From Priapulus caudatus (taxonomy: Eukaryota; Priapulida; Priapulimorpha; Priapulimorphida; Priapulidae), in assembly GCF_000485595.1 (NCBI RefSeq), contig NW_014577127.1, forward strand, positions 260,938 to 294,885: a stretch of 33,948 bases of DNA. The letters run 5' to 3'. The notes below the pieces were generated by a model. The model did not search any database and was not told the origin of the DNA. It saw nothing but the letters and a program-made list of their open reading frames with translations. The translations under genes and the position numbers were made by a program. This document shows, piece by piece, positions 1 to 12,427 of this stretch; within the stretch, counting starts at the first letter, position 1, and each line of letters begins with the position of its first letter.

Positions 1-76
<76 letters not shown>
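1..76. repeat. (AC)n microsatellite at the window edge
   Basis: Uninterrupted AC dinucleotide array that begins at or before the window edge, so its true length is unknown. Such alternating purine-pyrimidine arrays are typical of animal intergenic DNA. Confidence 0.97.
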
Positions 77-78
<2 letters not shown>

Positions 79-2700
79 CGTAGCTAGTAGCTATATATAG
101 GACGGTTTATTGGGTTTCAGTATAGCCCGATAAAATATCTTGCGTCTGACTTATGCGCTCAGGCAGGTTTCCTCGGATAGCTTGCATGACTGTAGCTCTT
201 TACCTTCAAACTACGTTTTTGTAACAATGCAGAGATTATAGATGGAGATTGCGCATACTTGCACGCCGTACACTTAATTCTTCATCGGCATCACGTGATC
301 AGATCATTTAGACCTACCCAGGGCTATTGATCCAAATGTTTAACGGCGGCCTCTTGCATGACATCCACGAGACACTATAGCAGATTTCAACGCCGTTATA
401 ATAACGGAGTTTAACAGCATTTTCTCACGCGAGAACAGAAACTATGTTATTGTTTACACACGTCTGCGACCGATAAGCATTGTCCTCTCAGATCTGCATG
501 GCCAAACCAACCTGGCGGTGACCGTCTATAAAAAAAATCTATATAGAGCGAATAACGGCGCAGGGCGATGAGTACGTGATCATTGCTCCCTTGTATTTAT
601 CATCGCTGAAGTTAGAATGCTATCCGATTATGGCAATTAAAATATTGAACACGATGTGGCTCTTAATATATGATAATTGATCCGCGTGTAAACTGGCCAA
701 TTTTTAAAATCAATATTAAATTAGGATTTGCACCCGATCGAATTCACTCTAGCGCGCCACAATCGCGGACTCTTCCCGAGAACGTTTGAATTCATTGAGT
801 AGATATCATAAGCACATCTTCCCACCGGCTATTTTTTACACACAACAGTACAAAAGTTATTATTTACTACTTATTACTATTACATATGTTTATTATTTAT
901 TATAGTTTATTAGTTTATTATTATTTTATTACAGTTTATTGGTCTGTTTATTAAACTATGACCAGAACAAGTGAACAGATATGTGTTTCACTTAATAGCT
1001 GTTAATAGCAGAGCATATAAATCAACATTTATATGCTCTGTTAATAGTTAGTAAAGTAGATGGCGGTTGAACGCGAAGGCGGTAGCGCGATGGAACACGC
1101 TGTGTTATAGCTTAGACCGCGGCGCGCACATTGACCTGCAAGGAACAGCAATTTTTTATACTAAAACTTTTTGCACTTGACACGAGAATGGCCCTCGGGT
1201 GGATTAGCTGGACGCGGAACTATTGTTGAGTCAGCGGTCTAGTAACCTTGGTGCATTGTGGATTTTAATACGGAACTACGCCGGAAAACTAACGGGCGCG
1301 TACTTCAGCTGAAGCTAACAAATGACTCTCCCGCATGACTTTCCACTTCGCTAGAGTGACGGTTGCTCTGATGCCGTTGCGGTGTCACAAATTTACTTCT
1401 AGCTTTATATAGAAGCCTATATAGCCAACGGCCCGAAGGCATTCGATTCGCACGATAGACTACACGTATGATTTCCAAAATCGTGTTAGTAGCAAATCTA
1501 AGTTAAAAGGTTAATTGGAAGAATAGGTCCAGCATACGAATGATCTCCGTGTGACCCACAGCTGGACACCAACGCAGTGTTCCCACAGCTATAACTGGCA
1601 GCTCGACCCGTCCCAGTTTTACACTGCCTCTCTTATATGCCCGTCAATACAATCACGGTACCTTGTATATATGTCACATCAGTAGTGACCACGGTGGAAC
1701 TCAACCCCCAGACCGTTCAGCCGGAGGCCAAGTGAGAGGATTTACTAGACAAATACTATATAGCATTTCTCAATACTCGAGCCTTTGTACTACCTTGCAT
1801 AGGAATATATAATAAGACATGCAAGAGGAAGCAAACGTTCGAGTGATATGCGCCTATATAATAATTATAATGTAAAAAATATGTCATGATTTCCCACCAT
1901 ACCTCAGCTCAAGTCAGCAGGCGTATCCCCACGAACAGTGTTAGTGACAGGTATTGTAATGAATGGAAGCATGAATAGAATGTGGTGTGACCACCTTCTG
2001 AAAAGCCGATGAACTCGCTGAACCCGGTAAAACCTCGGCTATCCGAGATAATTGTCATCGTACTTGCTCCCTTCCCAAAATTCTAACTAATGCACTCTCA
2101 GACTGGTTTCGTTTATCTCTCCATACGCAGAAAGTATTCATTTATTTGCCTATACTTTCACCGTTGTTGACTTCATATCGAACTAGAACATAGCTATGCA
2201 TGCTACTGACATGATTTCATATATGTTGCTAAGCTCCAACTATATATCTGATCATATACTATCATGAGGCTAACTCAACGCAATATAAACAATGATATAA
2301 TATATACAACATACTAGTATACCTAGCATAACTTTACTATAATATAGTTAAAATACGCAGGCAATCTTACCCTAGAGTATGTGGAATTCCTGTAAATTGG
2401 CTCCCTTTGCGTACGCTTAACAAACGAGTGCACAGTGGACGACGACCTCTGTGGTGTAAACTAGTTTATTAACGCTATATGCTGTCAGACACCATAACTG
2501 TGTCTGCAGGAACCCACGCAGCGATCTAGCTCTATGAATGTGGCAATGAATGTGGTGTGCGTGTTCGTCTGGGGCTACGTGCCTAAGCACACATACATAC
2601 GTCACGCTTCGCGTCCACGGGCGCATAACCGGCGATGCGTAAACGTGCGTGGCTGTACCTGAAGCTACGTATACCATGCAGGATAACATACACCAAACCT
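77..2700. other. Non-coding stretch without a recognisable gene
   Basis: Both strands were read. No open frame resembles a known protein and the longest ones are short and compositionally random. The stretch holds a TTATTA-rich AT tract (about 855-950) and one perfect hairpin (1009-1040). Nothing else could be supported. Confidence 0.6.
1009..1040. repeat. Perfect 14-bp-arm hairpin
   Basis: Arms CAGAGCATATAAAT (1009-1022) and ATTTATATGCTCTG (1027-1040) are exact reverse complements around a 4-base CAAC loop. The sequence GTTAATAG lies just outside both arms as a direct repeat. It could be a remnant of a small foldback element or a cruciform-prone site. There is no U-tract or gene next to it that would suggest a terminator or a structured RNA. 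Confidence 0.8.
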
Positions 2701-2705
2701 ACAAC

Positions 2706-2709
2706 GGCA

Positions 2710-2764
<55 letters not shown>

Positions 2765-3092
2765 GACGACGACAGAGGCGGCGGCAGCCACGACAACGAC
2801 GACGACAACCGTGACAACAGCAAAATAAGCTACAACCGGGAATGATAAATGATATATGAAAACGATCAATGACAATAATAATAATAATAATGATAACAAA
2901 CAACAAACAACAACAACAACAACAACAACAATAATAATAATAATAATAATAATAATAACGACGACGACAGAGCGGCACGGCAGCACGACAAACGACGACG
3001 TCAACCGTGCAACAGCAAAATAAGCTACAACTTGCGGATTGATAAGATATTATGAAAAACGATCAATGACAATATAAATAATCAATAATGAT

Positions 3093-3123
<31 letters not shown>

Positions 3124-3250
3124 AATAATAATAATAATAACAACAGAGGCGACGATGAGTACGAGAAGGACCACGACGACAACCATGAGCCGACGGCAAC
3201 GGCGGCGGCGGCGGCGACGATGGCAGCAAAAACGACAGTAGAAAGAAAAG
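2706..3250. repeat. Compound trinucleotide repeat locus (TAA/CGA/CAA), partly tandemly duplicated
   Basis: A run of TAA triplets is followed by a CGACGA-rich segment, a unique linker containing AAATAAGCTACAAC and GATCAATGACAAT, and a CAA tract. This order then repeats as a second unit of about 220 bp from near 2926, and partly as a third near 3120. The second unit differs from the first mainly by scattered single-base insertions and deletions. The open frames here (poly-Tyr, poly-Cys, poly-Leu) are translations of the triplet arrays, not genes. Confidence 0.85.
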
Positions 3251-5138
3251 GAAAAGAATTAGAATAATAGTATAAAGGTGAAGACGATGGTGATAATGAT
3301 GCTGATGCTGATGATGCCAAAAACAAAGAAAAAAGTGCCAGTAACAGGAACGAGGGGGAGAGACATTTGCTCTGGTGAAATACCGCATAATTATAATAAA
3401 ATACCGTATAATAAATGCAATTATTTGTATTTGATCTTTTTTGTTATCTTTTATTGTTTATCCTAACTTCTCTGAAGATTTAATGGCAGCATTTTATTAA
3501 TTAAATACCTTTTGTTTGTTACACGTGTATTCGTTTTACGGTTTAATGTAACGGACATTGTGCTAACCATAAAGGTTGTATATAGTTATAATCACTCATG
3601 TGTGTTTATCTCCGATGTAATTACGTGTAATATGCCCCCACTGGATAGAAAAAAAATAAAGCAAATAAATTTATACAATATAGGAACCAACAGAAGTACC
3701 GCAAGAATAAGAAAAATGCAAAAACCAATGTTATAAAAGGAAGAAAGGTTGAGGAAGGATAAGAATTAATGCGCTATTAAAAAATACTTTTAAATACAGC
3801 TGGGAAGGCGCCAGGCGAAGTGGATAGAGAAAGTGAAAACGAGAAAAACGAAAAAAATGCTAAATAATCTCCAAGGGTTTGAACCAGACTTAATTCCAGT
3901 CGTTGCCAGTACAGAGCACGTGATCGAGGAGATAATTTTGGCCAATATTAGGCGTAGTTACTCTATTGTTCTATTAGGATAAATAATTATTGCGTGCCAT
4001 ATATCTATCACTAAGACCAGTGTACGTTACACTCTGTACGACATAATATTATTACATCGCGTTGACCTCGCTAGAGTAACTGTGTTAGTAGCAAGCAAAT
4101 ACACTGTATATCTTTATATACACAGGGAATTATATGTATACAAGGTCAGATTCTGATCGCCTTCTTCTCACCGCTAGCCTTCACTTCACTTTACTGTCAC
4201 TTTGCACATGTCAGCCGCGCCGATGTTTTTGCTGGGAGCGAAACGCTCGTGCGAGTATAGGAGAAAGCTGCAGCAACGAAAATTAATCCCGGCGCGCTTC
4301 AAACGTCAACATCCTCGTCATACGTGACCAAAGAAATATGGGTGAAGGCCGTATACCATGTAGTACTGCTACGCGTACGCCCGAAATGTATTTTTTATGC
4401 GTTCCTCCAACAAAATAACAATATATTATTAGTTGATATTGGGAGGCGAAATCAGGTTTACTTTGCGATGCTGGCGACCACATCATGTAGGCTCATGGTT
4501 TGTGCGTGTGTATCATCATATTGTAATTTACCATTAATACGAGTCTTATTACAGTAAAATTCACGCACCACATAAAAACTAGTCAAGACGTATGACCCAC
4601 ATTGGAACAACAATAATAACGATATAAATTATTCATAGGACGTACAAATCTCCGTTATAATTTTGACATAAAACGTTACTAACCTCATTTTAAAGTATCT
4701 AGTAAAGTTGAGATTGATACACTTCTTGCCATCGAAAAGTGTATACGTAATAAAACGATTTATATATAATATTAACACCTGTTGCTTGACTTTTCAAACG
4801 ATGGCTAGTACTGTGTGCTGAAGCCAGAGGATCGTTTCAACAGTATCATTTATACAGGTAGCCATGCGGCCAATAATCACTTTAAATCATCTACATCGGC
4901 AATGAATACGAAAGCAGTTTGGCAAACATTGCTATCTCCATAACCACGCTTTACTTCTCACCTGATAAAGATGAATGTTTAAACATGATTAACAAGAGAA
5001 TCGTTGAAGCTACATTTTAATGTGCCCGTTGAAGATTAAACTGCAAAATTATGTGGACTATAAAGTAAAAACCGAACAGGCAAGTTCATTATTGTTTGAT
5101 ATTTGATTATGGCATTTGATAAGTTCACACAACAACAA
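3251..5138. other. Non-coding stretch, nothing recognised
   Basis: AT-rich sequence. The open frames are short, overlap each other on opposite strands and have no family resemblance. No tRNA, rRNA or transposon terminus was seen. Confidence 0.5.
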
Positions 5139-5201
5139 CAACACACACACACACACACACGACGGCACGCACGCACGCGCGCGCGCGCACACGCGCACAC
5201 G

Positions 5202-5246
<45 letters not shown>

Positions 5247-5254
5247 CACACACA
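5139..5254. repeat. (CA)n with an internal (CG) block
   Basis: Alternating purine-pyrimidine tract: CA array, then a CGCGCG-rich core at about 5173-5200, then CA again. Long CA/CG alternation is a classical Z-DNA-prone composition. His-Thr open frames here are repeat translations. Confidence 0.95.
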
Positions 5255-5256
5255 AC

Positions 5257-5751
5257 ACATACATACTTACATACATACATACATCATACATACATACAAC
5301 AACATACATACATTGACATACAGTACATACATACATACATACATACCATACATACATACATACATACATACATACATGACAGTACATACATACATACATA
5401 CATACATACTACATACATACATACATACATACATACATACATACAATACATACATACATAATACATACATACATACATACATACATACATACATACATAC
5501 ATACATACATACATAACATACATACATACATACATCATAATACATACATACATACATACATACATACATACAGTACATACATACATACATACATACATAC
5601 ATACATACATTTACATACTATACATACATACATAACATACATAACATACATACATACATTACATACAACATACATACATACATACATACATACATACATA
5701 CATACATACATACATACATACATACATACATACATACATACATACATACAT
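5257..5751. repeat. (ACAT)n tetranucleotide array of about 0.5 kb
   Basis: Nearly continuous CATA/ACAT array with sporadic one- or two-base interruptions. It merges on the right into ACGG and ACGC tetramers (5752-5800). The Met-Tyr-Val-Cys open frames on the minus strand are artefacts of this period-4 repeat. Confidence 0.97.
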
Positions 5752-5897
5752 ACGGACGGACGTAGGCCTACGTACGGACGCACGCACGCACGCACGCACC
5801 CACACGGATACGCAAATATAAATAATCATGACTCATCTTCATGTACACGTTTTTTTAATATCGCCATAATTTATACCGATCAGGAATATCACATCGT

Positions 5898-5957
5898 ATC
5901 AAGAGCGTATAAAGAAGGGATACGCTTGATTATACGCTTTCTTTATACGCGCTTGAT
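5898..5957. repeat. Interrupted hairpin
   Basis: GCGTATAAAGAA (5905-5916) pairs with TTCTTTATACGC (5939-5950), extended outward by ATCAAG (5898-5903) and CTTGAT (5952-5957). The intervening sequence repeats the ATACGCTTGAT motif. Possibly the core of a small palindromic element; function unknown. Confidence 0.7.
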
Positions 5958-6611
5958 CGTATTAACTTGATAGCTATGGTATGGAGTTACGCATGCACGC
6001 AGGGACGCATTCAATTATTCAGGGATGCACCCGCAGTCAATTATTGTGACGTCACTGCTATGCGGTTACTCAGCCGTTCGACACGGTTTATGCGCAGGCA
6101 TTCGGCAAGTCATAAAGTTTACTAGGCAGCAAAATTCGTTGTCGGTCTAAGAATGCGGAAGATGTGACCTACTTCCATTTACACATAGATTTTTTATATA
6201 TATTATAGATAGGTATACGTATATACGTCTCTGTATCATGATGACTCTGAATAATAATCGTGTATATTATAATCGGGTTTTCTCTCCCCGCCACTCTAGT
6301 TTGATAACTAAATATTTCCACGAGAATTTCCAACCGTATTAATTACCGCGCGCAGGTACGCAATATCACTTATCGTTAGACAGCGCTTTATAGTGACACT
6401 TTGACACTACGGACATTATTATCACATTCGTCGATATGTACTATACATATAATATACGTAACATGTCTTACTGCTATCGGGCATATATTCCCCAGTTGTC
6501 TACTTAATTTAAATTATTTATATTAATTGCATGCTGCATGGATATGCTGAAAATACTGAACATCATGTGTTCACGTTCCTCGAACTCGTGTCACTCACTC
6601 ACTATATGCAT
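5958..6611. other. Non-coding stretch, nothing recognised
   Basis: AT-rich sequence with no supported coding frame and no repeat structure that I could identify. Confidence 0.5.
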
Positions 6612-6893
6612 CAGGGCCGTAGCCTGCGGGGGGGGGGCAAGGGGGGCAGCTGCCTCCTAGATTTTGAAGCAAAATTAAAAAAATAAATTGTTCTACTAAA
6701 AGAGAATTGTCGTAGTCAGAATGAAGGCTGTCCATGTACTCAAACGTGCCTCAAATACCATCTCCGGCTATCTAAATTTTCAAAATTTTCTGTGGGAAGA
6801 CCCCCAGACCCCCAACTGTTTCGCACCCCCTCCTTGAAATCCTGGATCCGCCACTGCCCCCCCCCCTAGGAATTTGCTTAGCCTACGGCCCTG
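6612..6893. mobile_element. MITE with CAGGGCCGTAG-type terminal inverted repeats
   Basis: The left end reads CAGGGCCGTAGCCT followed by a G-run. The right end reads a C-run, then TTAGCCTACGGCCCTG, so the termini are inverted copies of CAGGGCCGTAGGC. CAGGG-type ends are seen in hAT-like elements. The interior (about 280 bp) encodes nothing. The flanks are TATGCAT on the left and TGCATAT on the right, which is palindromic, so the expected 8-bp target duplication cannot be read with confidence. The superfamily assignment is therefore tentative. Confidence 0.65.
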
Positions 6894-7902
6894 TGCATAT
6901 ACGCAGTCTCTCTCTTGTGTCCGCCGTGTGAACTGTAATCCATGAGCGGAAGGTGTGCGACAGTGCCCACGCCTCCCGCGGTGCCGCTAAATTATACATC
7001 GTCAATCGATGAGGGTTTATTATGAGGGAGCACTTGTTCATTCTGTTTCACTACAGTCGTTAGCGGCAGTTGTCGCCATGGCTCCATAACGACGCACTAG
7101 TGAGTGCCATGCAGTGCAGATGGAAAGGGGGGGCTGCATTTTCGCACAACATTAATGTGTCTCACTTGTCCATCCGATTAACCTAGTTTGGAAAATATGC
7201 AGCGTAAGATTTTCCGCAAGATTCTATTACCCGAGAATCTGCCGACACGATGAAAACAAAATCAAAATTCACGAGCGTCTCAAATGTTATTATAACGACA
7301 GGGTATGCGACTCTAGCACCACTCACCCCCTACGGCGACATCAGTATTTCGTCTCACGTGACAGATCGAAGATCGCGAAGCAAACAGAACCAAACACATA
7401 GTGGTAGAGTGAGCGTCGCTACTGACAGCGTTGTCAAATAACGGTACTTACTTTCTAGAATATTAAGCAGCAACAACAACAGCATTTCATAGAGAATGTG
7501 AGATTAATCGGCTCGACGAAATCGCGACACTTTCTATAGAGTTAGATCGCAATCGCAGAAACCAGCTTCTAAGAGTACGGTGACGAACACTCGGCATGTG
7601 AATGACGACTGCTAATTCATGGCAATCCTGGCCAAATAAGCAGCCGTGAGCTTGTGTCAGGATACTACAGGGCACTCGTACACAATCTTCATGCGTCGAT
7701 CAACCCATCACACGTTACGGGAACCGTTAAGAGAGTTCAAGGATGCCACACGATAGTGGATAAAATAAGTGGTGTTTTACGCGGACTGGATACGAGGTCA
7801 ATTGCATCTTGAAACCGTTAGAATAGTTGACACGAACTGATATGAAACTCGCGGGTTAGAGCATCATCCGCGTCTATAGGGGAACCCTAAGATTAACGCA
7901 CA
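6894..7902. other. Upstream region of the BTB gene; possible promoter and 5' UTR
   Basis: No supported coding frame. A stop codon in frame with the BTB gene lies at 7894-7896, just before its first ATG. The region presumably holds the promoter and 5' UTR, but no TATA box or initiator could be assigned. An upstream non-coding exon cannot be excluded. Confidence 0.4.
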
Positions 7903-8383
7903 ATGCTTAGAGGAAACGCAAACACCGATAGAGGCAAGGCCAATCGCAGTCGAGCTAAAGCAGCTAACGCGAAGAAACCGCCTGCCGGCCGCGGGCGAGG
8001 TAAAACTGGGGCAGACCTGCTAAAGCCACCGCTTGGGAAACCGGCGGACGCACGATGGAAACGCTCACAGGAATACTCACAACGGCAGCAACAAAATGCG
8101 AAACTTGGTATCAAGGGCGCCGGCGTGCCGCCGGGAAAACCCTTGCTGGAGCCACCGGACTTTACCGACCCGAAGTCGTCGCACGACATCGTGCTCATGA
8201 TCGAGAACAAGAAGGTGTACGCGCACAAGGCGCTGCTGTCGATGTTCTCACCGTATTTCAAGAAACTGTTCAGCGGGGGCGGCGCCGACATGAAGGAGTT
8301 AAAGCTGGAGAACACGAAGTCAACCCACGTCATCGAGCTGCTCCGTGTCATCTATCCTCCCGCGGCGGATGACGAGGTCACAG
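7903..8383 (+). CDS. BTB gene exon 1 (coding part)
   Basis: Encodes 160 codons plus one base: the basic leader and the first half of the BTB domain. It ends GTCACAG followed by the donor GTATGC, a phase-1 junction. Read-through past the donor hits a stop within a few codons, as expected for an intron. Confidence 0.87.
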
Positions 8384-11300
8384 GTATGCCCGATATAACG
8401 GCCTGACAAACTCGCGCAGGGCGGCCGTCAATTTTGCTGTACGACTTTTTCCTCGGACCTCTTTGATTTCTTTCATCGATCATCGAAGTGATATAAGATT
8501 CTTCGCTAAGAAAACGAAAAAATCTCTAGATGTTAAACAGTGCATTCAAGTGCGTTCTCAGCACTTAGCGATGTTTACGTTTTGCGTATATTATGTCGCT
8601 ATGCCCGCACAATACAAGGCGCACGGTAGCTTCCATTCGCGTGCTACCTATATAAAATGTATTTCCATGTCTATTCTTTACGTTTAGCCTTGTAACAAGA
8701 TTCTCATTTTCCCTGATAATTAGAATTATGATAGAAATTCCTGACATTTACCTAAATTTATTAAACGCGCTGATCGCGAAATTTTGTTGCATATTATTTT
8801 GTTATACATGGGTTAGCAAAAAGCCAAACTTAACATGCATGTTGGGGGAGTTGTGTTTAGGATAAGTACACAGATGTTATTTAACTTGATTTTATAGATG
8901 TCACGATGAAAACAATTAAACTTGTTCTGCTAACGCATAAGGCACGCGATATAACATATTAGACCTAACATTGCTCAACTCAACTCTAAAGATGTCTGAG
9001 ATCAAGCCCAAGTGTTGCTACTGCCATCTGCAGCTACATTAATGTAAACTGCATGCTTACAATATCGCACAGGGCCGAGCAAGTCTGTCGATTTCTAATC
9101 ATGATAATTTTATCACAATTCTAGACAAGAACGTGTTGGCTCTTCTCAAACTGGCCGATCGATTTGAGATGGCCGAGGTAACGCGGCGCTGCGAGGAATG
9201 TCTGATGCCGCGTAAGGCCAGCGTCGATCTCCTAGTAACGGCGCAGACGTACAACCTGCAGCGCGTGCTGCACAAGTGCCACGTCGGCTTAAAGGGAAGG
9301 AGCTTCAGAGACCTGCAGCGCGAGAAGCAATTCAAACTGATCAACGAAGAAAACATGGTGAAATTGTACGGCGAAAAAATCAAGCACCTCGAGTCGCGCA
9401 CGACGCATGCGCACCAGAAGGAGAAAATACAACAGGAGAAATTCGAGGAAATCCAGCAAATGTTCGTCGATATAAAAACGGTCACCGCAGGACCGACGAG
9501 CGAACGTAAACGAGACGAAATCGTTCGCCGCGTCGACAAGGCAATGGACCTACTGTGGCAAGCGTCGCCAGATGCAACAATCACCAGCTCATTAGGAAAA
9601 ACCTACTCCCATACGCACCGCAATGATGTAGTCAGTCCAGAAGCCAAATCCGAACCAGCCTCTTCAAGGCGGCATGACTTTGACGAATACGATTTAGACT
9701 ACGAATTCACCACGCCGGCCGATAGTGGAATGGACGACAGTGAAAGTCGGCCGCAAACACATGCCGAGAACGTCGATGCTCCCGGCGCAGTGGCTGTTGT
9801 CGTCCAACCGGAACTCACTGACGATGCTAACGCGCCGCATAATGGCGACCTTGAGCAGCCACCCAGCGCCCACTCAAACATGGATGCAAGGCCACGCAGT
9901 GGCCACACTGCCCGCTCAAGTAGGGCGGCGAAGCCACGCAGCTCTGCCATTGGCCGCTCGAGCAGAGCAACGACCATAGAAGACAGTAGCAGCAGCGGAA
10001 GTTACACCGACTCTGAAACGGAAAGCGAAAGTGACGCTTCACAGCGCGTGCGACCACCGAGTGAATACACGAACCAGGAGAGTGGCTACGGAACCCATTC
10101 GCCTCACTCGCTAAACACTAGCGTCACGAAACCACTCTTTCACTGGGACGTAGAGCCAGCGATTCCAAATGTCGAGGGTGGCGACTCTCTCCGCGCCTCG
10201 CCTGTCAATCAAAGCGACAAATTCGCCGCTGCAGTTGAGAAAGATCACAGCAGCCCTACTGGACACCTCTACTTACAAAATCAAAATGAGTTCTTGCGTA
10301 GTGACAACCAGAATAGAAACATGCCACATACGGCTGATTTCCGCGATGATCATGATTTCTTCGATAGTGCTGACAAAGAAGATCTGAGTAAACTGAATAC
10401 CTGGGCTCAATCTGAAGTCAGCCGCCATGTTAATGATAAAACGGAAAAGGCTGACATCAACCACATATCTGACAGCATTACCGATGATCTCGGTTTCCCA
10501 TCTTCACGTAACTTGAATAGCATTGAAGAGGAAGGAAATTCTAACGCACGCGACGATGAACAAAACAGTAATTTACCATCAAGCGGAAGACCAGGTACGA
10601 GCGAAGCTGGTGGAAATTATCCATTCACTCAGTTTCACGAACCGGAAAATTCTCATGTTACATTTGGAAACGAAAATGGAAATTTCACAATTACCAAAAA
10701 GGATCGTGTTGATGATGGTAATAGTATTTATGCACCAGTGGCCAGCAATGATACTCCTAATGAAAAGGACAATAGCCGCTCTGTATCAGCTAAAGGTGAA
10801 TCGAGCGACAAACCATATTTGATGAACAGAAATTCTCCAGAACACATATTTAATAACGACAAGAGTGGTGATTCATCGCCTAAACCGACAGAGCAAACCC
10901 ACCTAGATGACCTTAGAGACAATGTAGGAAATCTAAAAGCACCACCTGAGGACGAAGAGAACCATGATGACGTCATTAATAGTACAGTTCAGTTCGATAA
11001 TAATGCAACAAATAGCAATGTAAGAAATGCAAATCAGAGTAAAGGCTATGGCAATTTTCCTCCTAATGACGAAAGAAATGAAGAAATGGCCGATGAAGAA
11101 AGACGTAACATGCCAGAAAAAGACGAACATGACAACATATTTGGAACGAGTAGTAGCAACATAAGGAACGCATATGGTGGGGTAATAGCAAATGAAGATA
11201 AGAAAGAAAATCAACGACTGCATGGTGACATATTTGAAATGGGCAGTGAGCCATCAAACGGCACCGATAGTGAATCACTAGAAAGAACGCAAGATGTCGA

Positions 11301-12048
11301 CACAAACGTTTCTCAAATAGACAGGAACACCCTAGATCCTAACGTGCACCGCAGCATTACCGAGAGTAGACACGGGAGAAGTACAGGCGACATGAGCAGC
11401 ATAATGACACCACAACAAGGTCGTGTCGAAGATGATTGGTTTGCTCGACTCAACTCGAATTCGAATCGGGACGTACACGATAAAGTTGCAAACTGGCAAA
11501 CCGACACATTTGATGATAATGTTGCCCTTGGCAACACGCTTGGAAATATTGATAACAACGGTCGGAGGTTGTCAATCCCAAACGAACGAAGCAATAACCC
11601 AAGCAGGCAATCACATCTCACCATGACACCATCACGGTATTCACCAACGCTAACGAGACACGACGATAACAGAAGTACAATTCCACCAAGCAGACAGTCG
11701 AAACGTAATGCATCACCGGTTATGAGAGATCACTCCCGCGTACTGCCACCTGTTGGAACGTCACGTGACGCCACTACACCAGACTGGCTGCAAGATCTGA
11801 AGGGCGAAAAGAAGTCTACAAAGCAAAGCAAAAGTACGGCGGACATTCCACTCTGGTTGAAGGATAATACTGATGAGAACCCAGAAGAGGACTTGGAATC
11901 ACTACGAAGTGAGTTCAGTTTTGGCAAAGGAAAGCACCCTACTATGTCTCGAGGTAGACGTGATAGTAATTCGATATTTCCTCCTCTTGAACACAACCAG
12001 AAAGCAACAGGCGTGTCAAATGCTGACATACTTGGGAAAACCTTTTAA
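7903..12048 (+). CDS. BTB/POZ domain protein with a long disordered C-terminal tail (two exons)
   Basis: Joins 7903-8383 and 9125-12048, giving about 1,134 residues. Residues 1-84 are basic, Lys/Arg/Ala/Pro-rich low complexity. Residues about 85-190 form a BTB/POZ fold: SHDIVLMIENKKVYAHK, then LLSMFSPYFKKLFS, and after the splice NVLALLKLADRFEM and RRCEECL. These are hallmark BTB strands and helices; BTB domains dimerise and often recruit cullin-3. Residues about 232-265 look coiled-coil (KHLES...QQEKFEEIQQMF). The remaining 800 or more residues are Asn/Asp/Ser/Glu-rich and predicted disordered. They carry Trp-centred motifs near the end: DWFARL around residue 932, WLQDL at 1048-1052 and PLWLKD at 1069-1074. 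I see no MATH, Kelch or zinc-finger domain. The start is the first ATG after an in-frame stop at 7894. The family is clear; the specific function is unknown. Confidence 0.88.
8384..9124 (+). other. BTB gene intron
   Basis: About 740 bp with a GTATGC donor and a pyrimidine/AT-rich acceptor ending TTCTAG. Splicing rebuilds an Asp codon and continues the BTB fold without a gap. No element or RNA gene was seen inside. Confidence 0.85.
9125..12048 (+). CDS. BTB gene exon 2 (terminal coding exon)
   Basis: A single 2.9-kb exon starting ACAAGAACGTG after the acceptor and ending with TAA at 12046-12048. It encodes the rest of the BTB domain, the coiled coil and the whole disordered tail. The frame is open for more than 970 codons in an AT-rich, Asn/Asp/Ser-rich region, so it is clearly maintained. 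Opposite-strand and other-frame open stretches inside it are shadows. Confidence 0.9.
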
Positions 12049-12153
12049 TGAGAATTAATTGAAATTTGTTTATATGCCTTACAGTTGTATATTTTTAATT
12101 TGTTGTGTAGTTTAGGCAAAAAATTAAATTGTGCTCATCAGTTATTATGCTAG

Positions 12154-12206
12154 ATTACACACACGCACACATACACGCGCACGCACGCACGCGCTCGCGC
12201 ACGCGC
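12154..12206. repeat. CA/CG alternating tract in the likely 3' UTR
   Basis: About 50 bp of ACACACGC, GCACGCACGC and CGCGCACGCGC lying between the BTB stop codon and its candidate polyadenylation signal. It would therefore be transcribed in the 3' UTR. Confidence 0.85.
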
Positions 12207-12254
12207 AACTCCTGCTGTCATCAGTGTACAAATTTAGAATATAAAACCAAATTA

Positions 12255-12260
12255 AATAAA
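12255..12260 (+). promoter_or_regulatory. Candidate polyadenylation signal of the BTB gene
   Basis: AATAAA about 205 bases after the stop codon and the first canonical hexamer in this direction. This is inference; no transcript end can be seen. Confidence 0.5.
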
Positions 12261-12427
12261 CTGATGGTTCTTCATTAAACGAACTGAGCTTTTGACCATC
12301 CGGCTAGATCACAGCTAGTTAACATAAAATGAAATGATTCTGATATAATTTAGAGTGGACTTGACCTTGAATTCCACTTGGACTGTATTAGAATCACTTC
12401 AATAGGTGAAATGTGGTCAAGGCCAGA

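Noticed and set aside
2583-3388. Open frames rich in Tyr, Val, Ile, Leu or Cys runs
   Set aside because: Products of TAA/CGA/CAA triplet arrays; no gene-like composition or splice context.
5257-5751. Regularly repeated short units that might suggest a CRISPR-like array
   Set aside because: Continuous tetranucleotide microsatellite without unique spacers, in a eukaryotic context.
5036-5795. Several open frames of 66-137 codons on both strands
   Set aside because: They translate CA and CATA arrays (His-Thr, Met-Tyr-Val-Cys) and simply lack stops because of the period-4 and period-2 sequence.
9099-11624. Minus-strand and alternate-frame open stretches inside the BTB exon
   Set aside because: They overlap the well-supported BTB reading frame and show no family resemblance.
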